64,000 bases of DNA from Streptomyces sp. HD (GCF_028369295.1 NZ_JAQMYP010000045.1:20295-84294); one strand, 5' to 3'; shown: positions 8,330 to 17,440, counted from the first letter of the stretch. Notes: generated by a model from the sequence alone, not told the origin. Numbers and translations: made by a program.

Positions 8330-9772
8330 ATGAACAAGACGATCAGGCGGGTGTCCGTCTTCGTGCTGCTGCTGGTGTTCGCTCTGCTGGTCAGGGCGAC
8401 ATGGGTGCAGTTCTACGACGGCCAGGCACTCGCGGACGACAAGGACAACCGGCGGAACACGATCGCGCTGTACAGCGAGCCGCTCGGCAACATCGTCGTG
8501 GGCGGCAAGTCGGTCACCGGCTCGGCGCGCACCAAGAACGGCGACCTCGCGTACAAGCGGACGTACACGGACGGCTCGCTGTACGCGGCGGTCACCGGCT
8601 ACAGCTCACAGGCGTACGGCGCCACGCAGCTGGAGGGCGTCTACCGCGATCTGCTGGACGGCACCGACAACCGTCTGAAGAGCGTGCTGGACACGGTCAC
8701 CAACAAGCGGTCGGCCCCCGGCAACGTGATCACGACGATCGACCCGGACGTGCAGAAGGCCGCGTACGACGCGCTCGGCGACAAGAAGGGCGCCGCCGTC
8801 GCGATCGACCCCGGCACCGGGAAGATCCTGGCGACCGTCTCCACTCCGTCGTACGACCCGTCGCGGATCACCACGGGCGACTCGGACGCCTGGACGCAGC
8901 TGACCAAGGACTCCGACAAGCCGATGACGAACCGCGCGCTGCGCCAGCCGCTGCCGCCGGGTTCGACGTTCAAGCTGGTCGTCGCGGCGGCCGCGCTGGA
9001 GGACGGGCTGTACAAGTCGGTGGACGACAAGACGGTCAGCCCGAACCCCTACGACCTGCCCCAGTCGAGCAGCCGGCTGACGAACGAGAACCCGTCCGCC
9101 CCCTGTGAGAACGCCTCGATCCGGGTCGCGCTGCAGTACTCCTGCAACAACGTCTTCGGCAAGATGGCCGTCGACCTGGGCCAGGACAAGGTACGGGCGA
9201 CGGCCGAGAAGTTCGGCTTCAACGACGAGTCGCAGGACGTGCCGGTGCGGGCGTACACCAGCGTGTACCCCTCCGGCATGGACAAGGCGCAGACGGCCCT
9301 GTCCGGCATCGGCCAGTTCGACGTCACCGCGACCCCGCTGCAGATGGCCATGGTGTCGGCTGCCATAGCCAACGGCGGCAAGCTGGTCTCACCGCACATG
9401 GTGTCGCAGATCACCAACAGCAGCGGGGATGTGCTGGAGAACTACGACGACCGGGCCGACACCAAGGAGATCGTCAGCTCGTCCACCGCCGAGCAGCTCC
9501 AGTCGGCGATGCAGACGGTCGTCGAGGAGGGCACGGGCACGAACGCCCAGATCTCGGGCGCGACGGTGGGCGGCAAGACGGGCACGGCCCAGCACGGCGA
9601 GAAGAACAGCAAGACGCCGTACGCCTGGTTCACGTCGTACGGCAAGGCCGACGGCAAGGAGGTCGCCGTGGCGGTACTGGTCGAACAGTCGGACGCGGCA
9701 CGGTCGGAGGTCAGCGGTAACGGCCTGGCGGCGCCGGTGGCCAAGGCGGTGATGGAGGCGGCGCTGAAGTAG
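8330..9772 (+). CDS. class B penicillin-binding protein (peptidoglycan D,D-transpeptidase)
   Basis: Protein of 480 residues that cross-links peptidoglycan outside the membrane. One N-terminal membrane anchor (residues 7-27), then a dimerisation-type domain, then the transpeptidase domain with all three active-site motifs: Ser212 in STFK, Ser271-Cys-Asn in YSCNN, and KTGTA from Lys416. It is of the PbpA/FtsI-like type but shorter than FtsI. Streptomyces carry several such paralogues, so its role in division, elongation or sporulation cannot be fixed. It appears monocistronic and ends at a strong hairpin shared with the convergent permease gene. Confidence 0.93.
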   Translation: MNKTIRRVSVFVLLLVFALLVRATWVQFYDGQALADDKDNRRNTIALYSEPLGNIVVGGKSVTGSARTKNGDLAYKRTYTDGSLYAAVTGYSSQAYGATQLEGVYRDLLDGTDNRLKSVLDTVTNKRSAPGNVITTIDPDVQKAAYDALGDKKGAAVAIDPGTGKILATVSTPSYDPSRITTGDSDAWTQLTKDSDKPMTNRALRQPLPPGSTFKLVVAAAALEDGLYKSVDDKTVSPNPYDLPQSSSRLTNENPSAPCENASIRVALQYSCNNVFGKMAVDLGQDKVRATAEKFGFNDESQDVPVRAYTSVYPSGMDKAQTALSGIGQFDVTATPLQMAMVSAAIANGGKLVSPHMVSQITNSSGDVLENYDDRADTKEIVSSSTAEQLQSAMQTVVEEGTGTNAQISGATVGGKTGTAQHGEKNSKTPYAWFTSYGKADGKEVAVAVLVEQSDAARSEVSGNGLAAPVAKAVMEAALK

Positions 9773-9780
9773 CGCCCCTC

Positions 9781-9850
9781 CGCCCCGCGCCCGAAGGGGC
9801 GCGGGGCGGTATCGATTTGCGGCTCCGCCGCGCGGGCGCGACCAGCCACG
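9781..9850. terminator. convergent terminator with long-form dispersed repeat
   Basis: A near-perfect hairpin (CGCCCCGCGCCC-GAA-GGGGCGCGGGGCG, 9781-9808) lies between the ends of the penicillin-binding protein gene and the convergent permease gene. It runs into CGATTTGCGGCTCCGCCGCG and GCGCGACCAGCCACG, a longer variant of the repeat at 2.75 kb. The same long form recurs at 58.6 kb. Confidence 0.7.
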
Positions 9851-9880
9851 TCGAAACGCGCACTGGCCGCGCAGCGTCCC

Positions 9881-11332
9881 TCACTTCACGCCCAGGACCT
9901 GCTCGATCGGGTTGATGGCGAAGTACACCAGGAACAGCACCGACGTGCCCCACATCAGCCAGTGGATCTCCTTCGCCTTGCCGAGCACCGCCTTGATGAC
10001 GACGTACGCGACGAAACCCGCCCCGATGCCATTGGTTATCGAGTAGGTGAACGGCATGACGGCGATCGTCAGGAAGGCCGGGATGGCGATCTCGTACTTG
10101 TCCCAGTCGATGTGCTTGACCTGGGTCATCATCAGGAACCCGACGGCGACCAGGGCGGGTGCGGCCGCCTGGAGCGGCACGATCGTGAGCAGCGGGGTCA
10201 GGAACAGGGCGAGTCCGAACAGGCCGCCGGTGATCAGGTTGGAGAAGCCTGTGCGCGCGCCTTCGCCGACGCCCGCCGCCGACTCGATGTAGGAGGTCGC
10301 GGAGGACGACGAGGCCGCACCGCCGGCGGCCGCCGCGGCGCCGTCGATCAGCAGCACCCGGCCGAGGCCCGGCACCTTGCCCTGCTCGTCCAGCAGGCCG
10401 GCCTCCGCGCTGATGCCGACGACCGTGCCCATGGTGTCGAAGAAGTCGGACAGCACCAGGGTGAAGATCAGCAGGACGACGGTGATGGCGGTGGTCTCAC
10501 CGAACGCACCGAAGAGACTGAAGTCTCCGATGAGTCCGAAGTCCGGGGTGTCGACGACCTGGTCGGGCCAGGCCGGCGTGGTCAGTCCCCAGGCCTTTAT
10601 GTCGGCGACGGAGTTGATGATCATCGCGACGACCGTCATGGTCACGATGCTGATCAGGATCGCGCCCTTCACCTTGCGGGCGAGCAGCGCGATCGTCAGC
10701 AGAACTCCGAGACAGAACACGAGCATCGGCCACCCGGCGAGCTGACCGGTGCCGCCCAGCTGAACCGGCACGGTGGTGTTCGCGGCGTCCGGGATCCGGC
10801 TGACGAATCCGGCGTCGACAAAGCCGATGAAGGCGATGAACAGGCCGATACCGACACTGATCGCCTGCTTCAGCGGTTGCGGGATGGCATGCATCACGGC
10901 CTCGCGCAGACCGGTGACCACGAGCGCACAGATCAGCAGGCCTTCGAGGACGACCAGCCCCATCGCGTCGTCCCAGGCCATCAGCGGGGCGATCTGGAAG
11001 GCGACGACGGCGTTCAGACCGAGGCCCGCGGCGAGTGCGAGCGGCAGGTTGCCGCCGACGCCCATGATGATCGTCATGACCGCGGCCACCAGAGCGGTGG
11101 CGGTGGTGAGCTGGACGGCATCCAACTGGTCGCCGAACTTGTCCTTCGCGCTCCCGAGGATGATGGGATTCAGGACAAGGATGTAGGCCATCGTGAAGAA
11201 CGTGGCGAAGCCGCCGCGTATCTCACGGGTGAAGGTGGACCCCCGCTCGGAGATCTTGAAGAACCTGTCGACGCTGTTCACACCCGGCGGTGCGGCACTT
11301 GGCCGGTCGGTCACCTTCTGGGAATCGGACAT
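9881..11332 (-). CDS. NCS2 family purine (AzgA-type) permease
   Basis: Membrane transporter of 483 residues with 12-14 hydrophobic segments. It begins FFKISERGSTFTREIRGGFATFFTMAYILVLNP in adjoining blocks, which is the hallmark of AzgA-like hypoxanthine/guanine permeases. Further signatures are GLGLNAVVAFQ and the SATSYIESAAGVGEGARTG block. ATG 11332 is chosen because AAGGAG lies about ten bases upstream. It is divergent from the ECF sigma factor gene, with 250 bases between. The substrate is inferred from family. Confidence 0.9.
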   Translation of the reverse strand: MSDSQKVTDRPSAAPPGVNSVDRFFKISERGSTFTREIRGGFATFFTMAYILVLNPIILGSAKDKFGDQLDAVQLTTATALVAAVMTIIMGVGGNLPLALAAGLGLNAVVAFQIAPLMAWDDAMGLVVLEGLLICALVVTGLREAVMHAIPQPLKQAISVGIGLFIAFIGFVDAGFVSRIPDAANTTVPVQLGGTGQLAGWPMLVFCLGVLLTIALLARKVKGAILISIVTMTVVAMIINSVADIKAWGLTTPAWPDQVVDTPDFGLIGDFSLFGAFGETTAITVVLLIFTLVLSDFFDTMGTVVGISAEAGLLDEQGKVPGLGRVLLIDGAAAAAGGAASSSSATSYIESAAGVGEGARTGFSNLITGGLFGLALFLTPLLTIVPLQAAAPALVAVGFLMMTQVKHIDWDKYEIAIPAFLTIAVMPFTYSITNGIGAGFVAYVVIKAVLGKAKEIHWLMWGTSVLFLVYFAINPIEQVLGVK

Positions 11333-11460
11333 GGCGGGTCGCTCCTTGCTGCCTGACTGATCGGTGTGCGGATGCTGGCTGGATTGTTCCCCTGTTGAAC
11401 CCGTTTCAGGTTTTCCCCGTGTTACGGAATCAGGGCTGCTCACCGTACGACCTGCCACAC

Positions 11461-11487
11461 CTTGTTCGAAGCCTCGTACGAACCAAG
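11461..11487. promoter_or_regulatory. imperfect inverted repeat in divergent intergenic region
   Basis: CTTGTTCG ... CGAACCAAG, with one base of asymmetry, lies in the 250-base gap between the purine permease (left) and the ECF sigma factor (right). It could be an operator for either gene. Nothing else certain is visible in the gap. Confidence 0.3.
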
Positions 11488-11582
11488 CAGTCGATCACTG
11501 CTACGCTTCCGCATCTCGTCCGGATGATCTCCGAATGAGCACATGTCATACACGTGGCACGCACAGCTGGGAGGGGTCATCC

Positions 11583-12152
11583 GTGGGCACGGTCGTCGAC
11601 GACGCCGCCTCCGTGGAGTTCCACGCCTTCTTCGACCGGCACTATGCCGAACTGGCGCGCCTGGCCCATCTGCTGACGGGTGAGGCGGACGCCGCCGACG
11701 ATCTGGCGGCGGACGCGTTGCTGGCGCTGTGGCACCGCTGGGACCGGGTGCGCGCGGCCGACCATCCGGTGGCGTACGCGCGCGGGGTCGTCGCCAATCT
11801 GGCCCGCACGAAGATCCGCAGCGCGGTCCGGGAGCGGCGGCGCATCGCCCTGTTCTGGTCGCAGCGCGAGGAGAAGACCGAGAACCCTGATGTCGCGGGC
11901 GTCGTCGACGTCCAGGAGGCGTTGCGTAGACTTCCGTTCCGCAAACGCGCCTGTGTGGTGCTGCGGCACGCCTTCGACCTGTCCGAGAAGGACACCGCGC
12001 TCGCACTGGGTGTCTCGGTCGGTACGGTGAAGAGCCAGACCTCCAAGGGGATGGCCGAGCTGCAGCGGCTGCTCGGGGCCCAGGGAGCTCCGCTCAAGGT
12101 GCATGCGGCCGCCATGGCTCGCGCCGGGAACGCCGGAGGAAGGAACCGATGA
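11583..12152 (+). CDS. SigE-family ECF RNA polymerase sigma factor
   Basis: Group IV sigma factor of 189 residues. Region 2 is FHAFFDRHYAELARLAHLLTGEADAADDLAADALLALWHRW in consecutive blocks. Region 4 is EALRRLPFRKRACVVLRHAFDLSEKDTALALGVSVGTVKSQTSKGMAEL. GTG 11583 is preferred, because GGAGGGG lies seven bases upstream; an in-frame ATG at 11535 lacks such a site. Its last bases overlap the start of a single-pass membrane protein (ATGA), which is the usual layout for an ECF factor and its partner or anti-sigma. A PL3 pectate lyase follows that. Confidence 0.88.
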   Translation: MGTVVDDAASVEFHAFFDRHYAELARLAHLLTGEADAADDLAADALLALWHRWDRVRAADHPVAYARGVVANLARTKIRSAVRERRRIALFWSQREEKTENPDVAGVVDVQEALRRLPFRKRACVVLRHAFDLSEKDTALALGVSVGTVKSQTSKGMAELQRLLGAQGAPLKVHAAAMARAGNAGGRNR

Positions 12153-12994
12153 TGCGGCGGGACGTGCACGACGAACTGCGCGCCCGGCTGCACGAGGCGG
12201 CCGAGGCGCACCAACCCGACCGCGCGCGGATCCTGGCCCGCGTCGAGCGCGGTATGGCCGAGCAGACCCGCCCCGACCACCGGGCGACCCGTCCGCCCGT
12301 CTACGGCTGGTTCCGGGTGGTGACCGCGACGGCCGCGGTGGCCGGCGTACTCGCGGTCGGCGGTTACGCGGTGGCGTCCGCCGTGAAGGAGGACACCCCG
12401 CAGCAGACGGTGGCGACCTCGCCGACGCCCACGCCGACGCCCGACGCGACGAGCCGTGCGCCGGTCCCGCCGGTGAGCCCGAAGCCGAAGCCCACGCCGG
12501 AGTCAGGCAAGAAGACCGGGCCCCCGTCGCAGCCGCCCGCGAACCCTCTGCCGCCCACCGCCGAGGGCAAGGAGGACGGCCCCCTGTGGTCGGACGGCTC
12601 GGTGGACCCGCACAGCAACGACTTCTGGGCGCAGAGCAACCTGACCCTCAAGGCGAGTGAGCGACTCACCGCGCTCACCGTGCAGCTGAAGGTCGCGCAG
12701 ACCGGCGGGGTCACCTCCACCGGAGCCTGGCGCTCGCTGCCGGAGGGCGACTTCACGCTGACGGTCGAGGAGAAGGACGGCTTCGTCGTCTACACCTGGG
12801 TACTCAAGGAGGGCCGTACGGTCCGCGAGGGCGAGTGGGTGTTCGCGGGGCAGTACGACCATGAGCGCGGCGGCCGGGACGCCAGGAACGACCGCTATGC
12901 GATGACGGCCACGGCGGGCGGCGAACAGCTGTCCGTGGCGGGTGACTTCGCGGGCCACGACGACAACTCCGGTACAGACGCAGGGGATTCGTAA
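12149..12994 (+). CDS. single-pass membrane protein coupled to ECF sigma; putative extracellular sensor
   Basis: Protein of 281 residues. A cytoplasmic N-terminus (1-52) rich in Arg and Glu begins DVHDELRARLHEAAEAHQPD, a pattern common in partners of SigE-type sigma factors. One membrane helix spans 55-79. A Pro/Thr/Lys-rich stalk covers 85-150. A roughly 120-residue outer domain has alternating hydrophobic and Gly/Thr residues, ending ...GEWVFAGQYDHERGGRDARNDRY, and looks like a beta-sandwich. It overlaps the sigma gene by four bases and precedes a pectate lyase by 83 bases. I see no zinc-binding anti-sigma motif. A role in sensing polysaccharide or wall and controlling the sigma factor is inferred from architecture and context. 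Confidence 0.65.
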   Translation: MMRRDVHDELRARLHEAAEAHQPDRARILARVERGMAEQTRPDHRATRPPVYGWFRVVTATAAVAGVLAVGGYAVASAVKEDTPQQTVATSPTPTPTPDATSRAPVPPVSPKPKPTPESGKKTGPPSQPPANPLPPTAEGKEDGPLWSDGSVDPHSNDFWAQSNLTLKASERLTALTVQLKVAQTGGVTSTGAWRSLPEGDFTLTVEEKDGFVVYTWVLKEGRTVREGEWVFAGQYDHERGGRDARNDRYAMTATAGGEQLSVAGDFAGHDDNSGTDAGDS

Positions 12995-13011
12995 GAAAAC
13001 CCGGAAGACCC

Positions 13012-13040
13012 GGCAACCCTTCCTTCACCTGGGGGCGACC
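13012..13040 (+). promoter_or_regulatory. ECF-type promoter candidate for PL3 pectate lyase
   Basis: GGCAACC, a 17-base spacer, then CGACC, placed 38 bases before the pectate lyase ATG. This fits the AAC (-35) and CGA/CGT (-10) pattern of ECF promoters. The same elements, spaced 16-17 bases, lie before the PL9 pseudogene and the PL1-CE8 gene. A CCTGGGGG...CCCCCAGG inverted repeat (13029-13064) overlaps the -10. Confidence 0.55.
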
Positions 13041-13077
13041 AAGAGTCGCAAGGATCCCCCAGGCAAGGATTTGGGTA

Positions 13078-13908
13078 ATGACAGCACGAGCCGAACAGCG
13101 CGTCAGCCACCGCCGCAAGGTCACGAAGCGACGGGCGCTGATCGCCGGAGCCTGCGCCCTCGGCATCACAGGTGCGGCGATCGTCACCACGACGCTCATG
13201 TCCACCGCCGGTGCTGCCGCGTCCTGGCCCACGCCCAACGGCAGCAAGCCGGTGTCCAGGACGATCCCGGTGTCGGGCACCTACGACGGCAGGATGGCGA
13301 AGTTCTACGGCACCGGTGACCTGGGCGGGAGCGGCCAGGAGGAGGGCCAGGACCCGATCTTCGAGCTGGCCGACGGCGCGGTCCTGAAGAACGTCGTCAT
13401 CGGCACCCCGGCAGCGGACGGCGTCCACTGCAAGGGCTCCTGCACCCTGCAGAACGTGTGGTGGCTGGACGTCGGCGAGGACGCCGCCACCTTCAAGGGC
13501 AAGTCGTCCTCGGCGGTGTACACGGTGTACGGCGGCGGCGCGAGAAACGCCGACGACAAGGTGCTCCAGTTCAACGGCGCGGGCAAGCTGGTCGTCTCCG
13601 AGTTCCAGGTGGAGAACTTCGGCAAGCTGGTGCGCTCCTGCGGCAACTGCTCCACCCAGTTCAAGCGCACGATCACCATCAACGACGTGCACGTCACCGC
13701 GCCCGGCAAGTCGATCGTCGGCATCAACTCCAACTACGGCGACACGGCAGCGCTGCGCAAGATCCGTGTCCACGGCGACAGCGGCAAGAAGATCAAGACC
13801 TGCACCCGCTTCGAGGGCAACAGCAACGGCAAGGAGCCGAAGGAGCTCGGCAGCGGACCGGACGGAACGGCCTGCAAGTTCTCGGCGTCCGACATCGCCT
13901 ACCAGTGA
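13078..13908 (+). CDS. secreted pectate lyase, PL3 family
   Basis: Secreted enzyme of 276 residues that cleaves polygalacturonate by beta-elimination. An arginine-rich N-terminus and hydrophobic stretch form the signal peptide, with cleavage near the AGAA at residues 44-47. The mature domain has the PL3 pattern FELADGAVLKNVVIGTPAADGVHCKGSC, then VWWLDVGEDAATFKG, then the QFNGAGKLVVSEFQVENFGKLVRSCG segment. It forms a single compact beta-helix without a carbohydrate-binding module. It follows the ECF factor and sensor-like gene and ends about 160 bases before a strong terminator. Confidence 0.93.
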   Translation: MTARAEQRVSHRRKVTKRRALIAGACALGITGAAIVTTTLMSTAGAAASWPTPNGSKPVSRTIPVSGTYDGRMAKFYGTGDLGGSGQEEGQDPIFELADGAVLKNVVIGTPAADGVHCKGSCTLQNVWWLDVGEDAATFKGKSSSAVYTVYGGGARNADDKVLQFNGAGKLVVSEFQVENFGKLVRSCGNCSTQFKRTITINDVHVTAPGKSIVGINSNYGDTAALRKIRVHGDSGKKIKTCTRFEGNSNGKEPKELGSGPDGTACKFSASDIAYQ

Positions 13909-14066
13909 GTGGTTCCCGCCGGGAAACAACCACATGTTCATGTTCAACGTCCCTAGTAATGCACGGCAGACGGACACCCCCACCTCGTTCGACTGTCCGG
14001 ACCTGCTGACCTGAGCCCCCCTCGGTCAGCGGCGCCGGCCGGAGCCCCCCTCGGGCCGGCAAGGAG

Positions 14067-14101
14067 AACGCCCCGCCAGTGACGACCGGCGGGGCGTTTC
14101 T
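14067..14101 (+). terminator. rho-independent terminator after pectate lyase
   Basis: Perfect 11-base stem AACGCCCCGCC / GGCGGGGCGTT with a ten-base loop, followed by TTTCTT. It lies 160 bases after the PL3 stop codon. An open frame can be read across 13909-14014, but no gene is recognised there. Confidence 0.85.
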
Positions 14102-14141
14102 TCTTGGCACGGAAGACCGGGAGCCGTCCGTAGGGCCTGTC

Positions 14142-15006
14142 CTAGTTCATGGTCGAGCCGATGGTGGCGGAGCCGGTCGTCAGGAAGGTCGTCGCGGGCA
14201 GCGAACCGTCCGCCTTGCGCGCCCCGTACGCCGTGGCGGCGTCCTTCGACCTGAAGGCCGCTCTCGCCACACCGCTGTCCCAGTCGTTGGCCGAGGAAAC
14301 GGCCGACGAACCGAGCTTGGACGGTGACCGGCGAGGAGAACTGCCAGAGGTCGATCCCGTCGTCCGAGTTGTTGTACAGACGCGCCCCGGTGATCCTGTT
14401 GCCGGTTCCGGAGCCGAACTTCACGGCGATCCCGTCGGCGTTCTGACCGTGCCCGGCGGGGTCGTGGTTGCCGTGACTGTCCAGGTTCTGCACGAGGTTG
14501 CCGGTCGTGCCGTCGCCGCGGAGCGTGAACCCGGAGTCGCCGTTGTCGGCCGTGACCAGGTTCTTGAAGACACCGCCGACGCTCGACGTGGCGACGAAGC
14601 CCTGGGCCGGGGAGTTGACGAAGGTGAGGTTCCGCACGGTCCAGTAGTCGCCGTAGATCCCGGCGAGCCAGGACCCGGCGGGCAGCTTGGAGCCGTCGAT
14701 CCGCACCTTCTCGCTGCCGTACGCCTGGAGCGTGATCCGGGCCGAACTCGTGCCGTTCGCCGTGGACTTGAGGGTGGCGGCCGGCTGGTAGGTGCCGCCG
14801 CGCACCTGGATGGTGGTACCGGCTGCGGCGTTCTTGACGGCCGACTCCAGCTGGGCGGTGCTGGACACGGTGACCGTGGTCGAGGCGGCTTCGGCACCGC
14901 CGTCCGAGAGGCCGAGACAGACGCCGCCCGCCCCCGCGGCGACGGCCACCGCGGCGGCGATGGAGAGGGTGCGTGTCCTGCGGTGGCGTCCGGTGCTCTG
15001 AAGCAC
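14142..15006 (-). pseudogene. PL9-type pectate lyase broken by an out-of-frame internal deletion
   Basis: The N-terminal part is intact: GTG 15006 with AAAGGAA upstream, a signal peptide (TLSIAAAVAVAAGAGG), then right-handed beta-helix sequence including GIYGDYWTVRNLTFVNS, DNGDSGFTLRGDG and NNSDDGIDLWQFSSPVTV. At about 14325 the frame breaks. The normal C-terminus resumes in another frame, KLGSSAVSSANDWDSG ... GARKADGSLPATTFLTT ..., stopping at 14142. Roughly 80-100 residues of the beta-helix expected for the family are missing between the two parts. The original frame runs on into unrelated sequence. The gene should make no active lyase. Confidence 0.85.
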
Positions 15007-15078
15007 AGGGGCGTTCCTTTCCTGGGCGATGGGGACGAAGCGGGCCGGAGGGGCCGCCCCGGCCCGCTTCTGGCATCT

Positions 15079-15106
15079 GGTCGCCACCGAGGGCGCGAAG
15101 GTTGCC
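15079..15106 (-). promoter_or_regulatory. ECF-type promoter candidate for the PL9 pseudogene
   Basis: On the minus strand GGCAACC (15106-15100), a 16-base spacer and CGACC (15083-15079) lie about 70 bases before the GTG start. The elements match those before the PL3 gene and the PL1-CE8 gene. Confidence 0.5.
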
Positions 15107-15125
15107 ACGCCTCACCGAAACCAAC

Positions 15126-15136
15126 CGAAACTTTCG
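15126..15136. promoter_or_regulatory. CGAAA-C-TTTCG palindrome, candidate hemicellulase operator
   Basis: Palindrome CGAAACTTTCG, preceded by two ACCGAAAC-like copies, about 105 bases before the GH43 gene and between divergent genes. It resembles the CGAAA-type inverted repeats described before hemicellulase genes in Streptomyces. The function here is inferred. Confidence 0.4.
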
Positions 15137-15241
15137 CCGCCCCTGATCGCACACGCACCGATTGACGTGCCGTTTCCCGCTGGCGAGACTCCGAAGGCGC
15201 ACACCATCCAACACGAACCCCCACACTCACACAGGACCGAT

Positions 15242-17440
15242 ATGCGCCCACGGATACTCCTCGTCGCCTGTCTCTCGCTGCTTCTCGCCCTCCTCAGCGC
15301 CCCACCCGGTTCCGCCCACCCAGGAGCACCACCCGTGAACCAGCCCAAGTACGCCGGCTATCTCTTCGCCTATTTCACCGGCGAGGGCACCGCCGACGGC
15401 GAGCAGATCCGCTACGCCCTCAGCCGCGGCAACGACCCGCTGCACTGGCGTGAGCTGAACGCGGGGAAGCCGGTGCTCACCTCCACGACCGGGGAGAAGG
15501 GCCTGCGCGACCCCTTCGTGATCCGCTCCCCCGAGGGCGACCGGTTCTACATGATCGCCACGGATCTGCGGATGTACCAGAACAGCAGCGGCAGCTGGGA
15601 CCAGGTCCAGCGGCACGGCAGCAAGTCGATCATGGTCTGGGAGTCCACCGACCTGGTCCACTGGACCGACCGGCGCCTCGCGCGGGTCTCCCCCGACAAC
15701 GCGGGCAACACCTGGGCGCCGGAGGCGTACTGGGACGACAGCCTCGGCGAGTTCGTCGTCTTCTGGGCCTCGAAGCTGTACGCGGCCGACGACCCCGACC
15801 ACACCGGCTCGACGTACAACAAGATGCTGTACGCGACGACGAAGGACTTCCGCACCTTCAGCGAGGCGAAGGTCTGGAACGACCCGGGCTACTCGGTCAT
15901 CGACTCGACGGTCGTGCAGCACAAGGGCACTTACCACCGCTACACCAAGGACGAGCGGGACCCGAGCTCCGGATCGCCCTGCTCGAAGTTCATCACCGCG
16001 GAGAAGTCGACGAGCCTGACCGACACCTCGTACGACTTCGTGGCCGACTGCATCGGCAGCGGTGCGATGGAGCGCGGTGAGGGCCCGACGGTGTTCAAGT
16101 CGAACACCGAGGACAAGTGGTACCTGTTCATCGACGAGTACGGCGGCCGCGGCTACGTCCCGTTCGAGACCACCGACCTCGACTCGGGCAGGTGGACGCC
16201 GTCCACCGACTACCAACTGCCCGCGAGCCCCCGCCACGGCACGGTGATTCCGGTGACGCAGGCCGAGTACGACCGGCTGCTGGCCGCGTATCCCGCGAGC
16301 TCCGCCTCGGTGGTGGACGCGACGGCGAAGGACCAGAAGGGCTACGCGACCGTCACGGAGAGCGCGTCGAAGGTGGTCCTGCCGATGCGGCCGGACGCGG
16401 ACCTGGCGCGTCTGGCCCCGAAGCTGTGGGTGGGCGAGGGCGCTTCCCTCACCCCCGGGTCCGGCACCCGGCGCGACTTCCGCAAGCCGCAGTCGTACAC
16501 GGTGACGGCCAAGGACGGTACGAAACGCACCTGGACGGTCGAGGCGGTGAGAACCGGAAGCCCGGTCCTGCCCGGCCTCAACGCCGACCCGGACGTGCAC
16601 TATCTGAACGGCGAGTACTGGATCTACCCGACCACGGACGGCTTCCAGGGCTGGAGCGGGACGAAGTTCAAGGCGTACTCGTCGAAGGACCTGGTCCACT
16701 GGAAGGACCACGGAGTCATCCTGGATCTCGGCCCCGACGTGACGTGGGCGGACAAGAACGCCTGGGCCCCGGCGATCGCCGAACGCGACGGCAAGTACTA
16801 CTTCTACTTCTGCGCCGAGCAGCAGATCGGCGTGGCGGTGGCGGACTCCCCGGCGGGTCCGTTCAAGGACGCGCTGGGCAGGCCTCTGGTGGCGAAGGGC
16901 GGCTCACTGAAGGGGCAGATGATCGACCCGGCGGTGTTCACGGACGACGACGGGACGTCGTATCTCTACTGGGGCAACGGACACGGTTACGTCGTCCCCC
17001 TGAACGACGACATGGTGTCGTTCGACGCGTCGAAGGTGAAGGACATCACCCCGGACAACTTCCGTGAGGGATCCTTCGTGATCAAGCGGAAGGGCACGTA
17101 CTACTTCATGTGGTCCGAGGACGACACCCGCAGCGAGAACTACCACGTGGCGTACGCGACGGGCCCGTCCCCGCTCGGCCCGTGGACCAAGCGGGGCACG
17201 ATCCTGCAGAAGCGCCCCGAGTACGGCATCCTCGGCACCGGCCACCACTCGGTGGTCAACACCCCCGGCACCGACGACTGGTACATCGTCTACCACCGCT
17301 TCGCCCTGAACGGCCCCGGAAAGCCGGGCAGCGACGGCATGCACCGCGAAACGACCGTCGACCGCATGAAGTTCGCGGCCGACGGCACGATCCTGCCGGT
17401 GGTGCCGACGCTGGAGGGCATCAGGCCCGTACGACGGTGA
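15242..17440 (+). CDS. secreted GH43 protein with two catalytic-type domains
   Basis: Secreted protein of 732 residues starting at ATG 15242, with a signal peptide (RILLVACLSLLLALLSAPPGSA). Residues about 35-340 form a first five-bladed GH43-like domain with LRDPFVIRSPEGDRFYMIATDL and NTWAPEAYWDD. A linker (about 350-440) contains an Ig-like stretch, SYTVTAKDGTKRTWTVEAV. Residues about 445-730 form a second GH43 domain with GLNADPDVHYLNGEYWIYPTTDG, NAWAPAIAERDGKYYFYFC and MIDPAVFTDDDG. Such enzymes remove arabinose or galactose from pectin side chains or arabinan; the substrate is not certain. It is divergent from the PL9 pseudogene. Confidence 0.88.
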   Translation: MRPRILLVACLSLLLALLSAPPGSAHPGAPPVNQPKYAGYLFAYFTGEGTADGEQIRYALSRGNDPLHWRELNAGKPVLTSTTGEKGLRDPFVIRSPEGDRFYMIATDLRMYQNSSGSWDQVQRHGSKSIMVWESTDLVHWTDRRLARVSPDNAGNTWAPEAYWDDSLGEFVVFWASKLYAADDPDHTGSTYNKMLYATTKDFRTFSEAKVWNDPGYSVIDSTVVQHKGTYHRYTKDERDPSSGSPCSKFITAEKSTSLTDTSYDFVADCIGSGAMERGEGPTVFKSNTEDKWYLFIDEYGGRGYVPFETTDLDSGRWTPSTDYQLPASPRHGTVIPVTQAEYDRLLAAYPASSASVVDATAKDQKGYATVTESASKVVLPMRPDADLARLAPKLWVGEGASLTPGSGTRRDFRKPQSYTVTAKDGTKRTWTVEAVRTGSPVLPGLNADPDVHYLNGEYWIYPTTDGFQGWSGTKFKAYSSKDLVHWKDHGVILDLGPDVTWADKNAWAPAIAERDGKYYFYFCAEQQIGVAVADSPAGPFKDALGRPLVAKGGSLKGQMIDPAVFTDDDGTSYLYWGNGHGYVVPLNDDMVSFDASKVKDITPDNFREGSFVIKRKGTYYFMWSEDDTRSENYHVAYATGPSPLGPWTKRGTILQKRPEYGILGTGHHSVVNTPGTDDWYIVYHRFALNGPGKPGSDGMHRETTVDRMKFAADGTILPVVPTLEGIRPVRR

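Noticed and set aside
13029..13064. Riboswitch in the pectate lyase leader
   Set aside because: The CCTGGGGG/CCCCCAGG hairpin overlaps the proposed -10 element, so most of it would not be transcribed; no known riboswitch core was recognised.
13909..14014. Short frame after the PL3 gene with NNHMFMFNVPSNARQ
   Set aside because: It continues an out-of-frame shadow without ribosome site or known family; more likely untranslated 3' sequence before the terminator.
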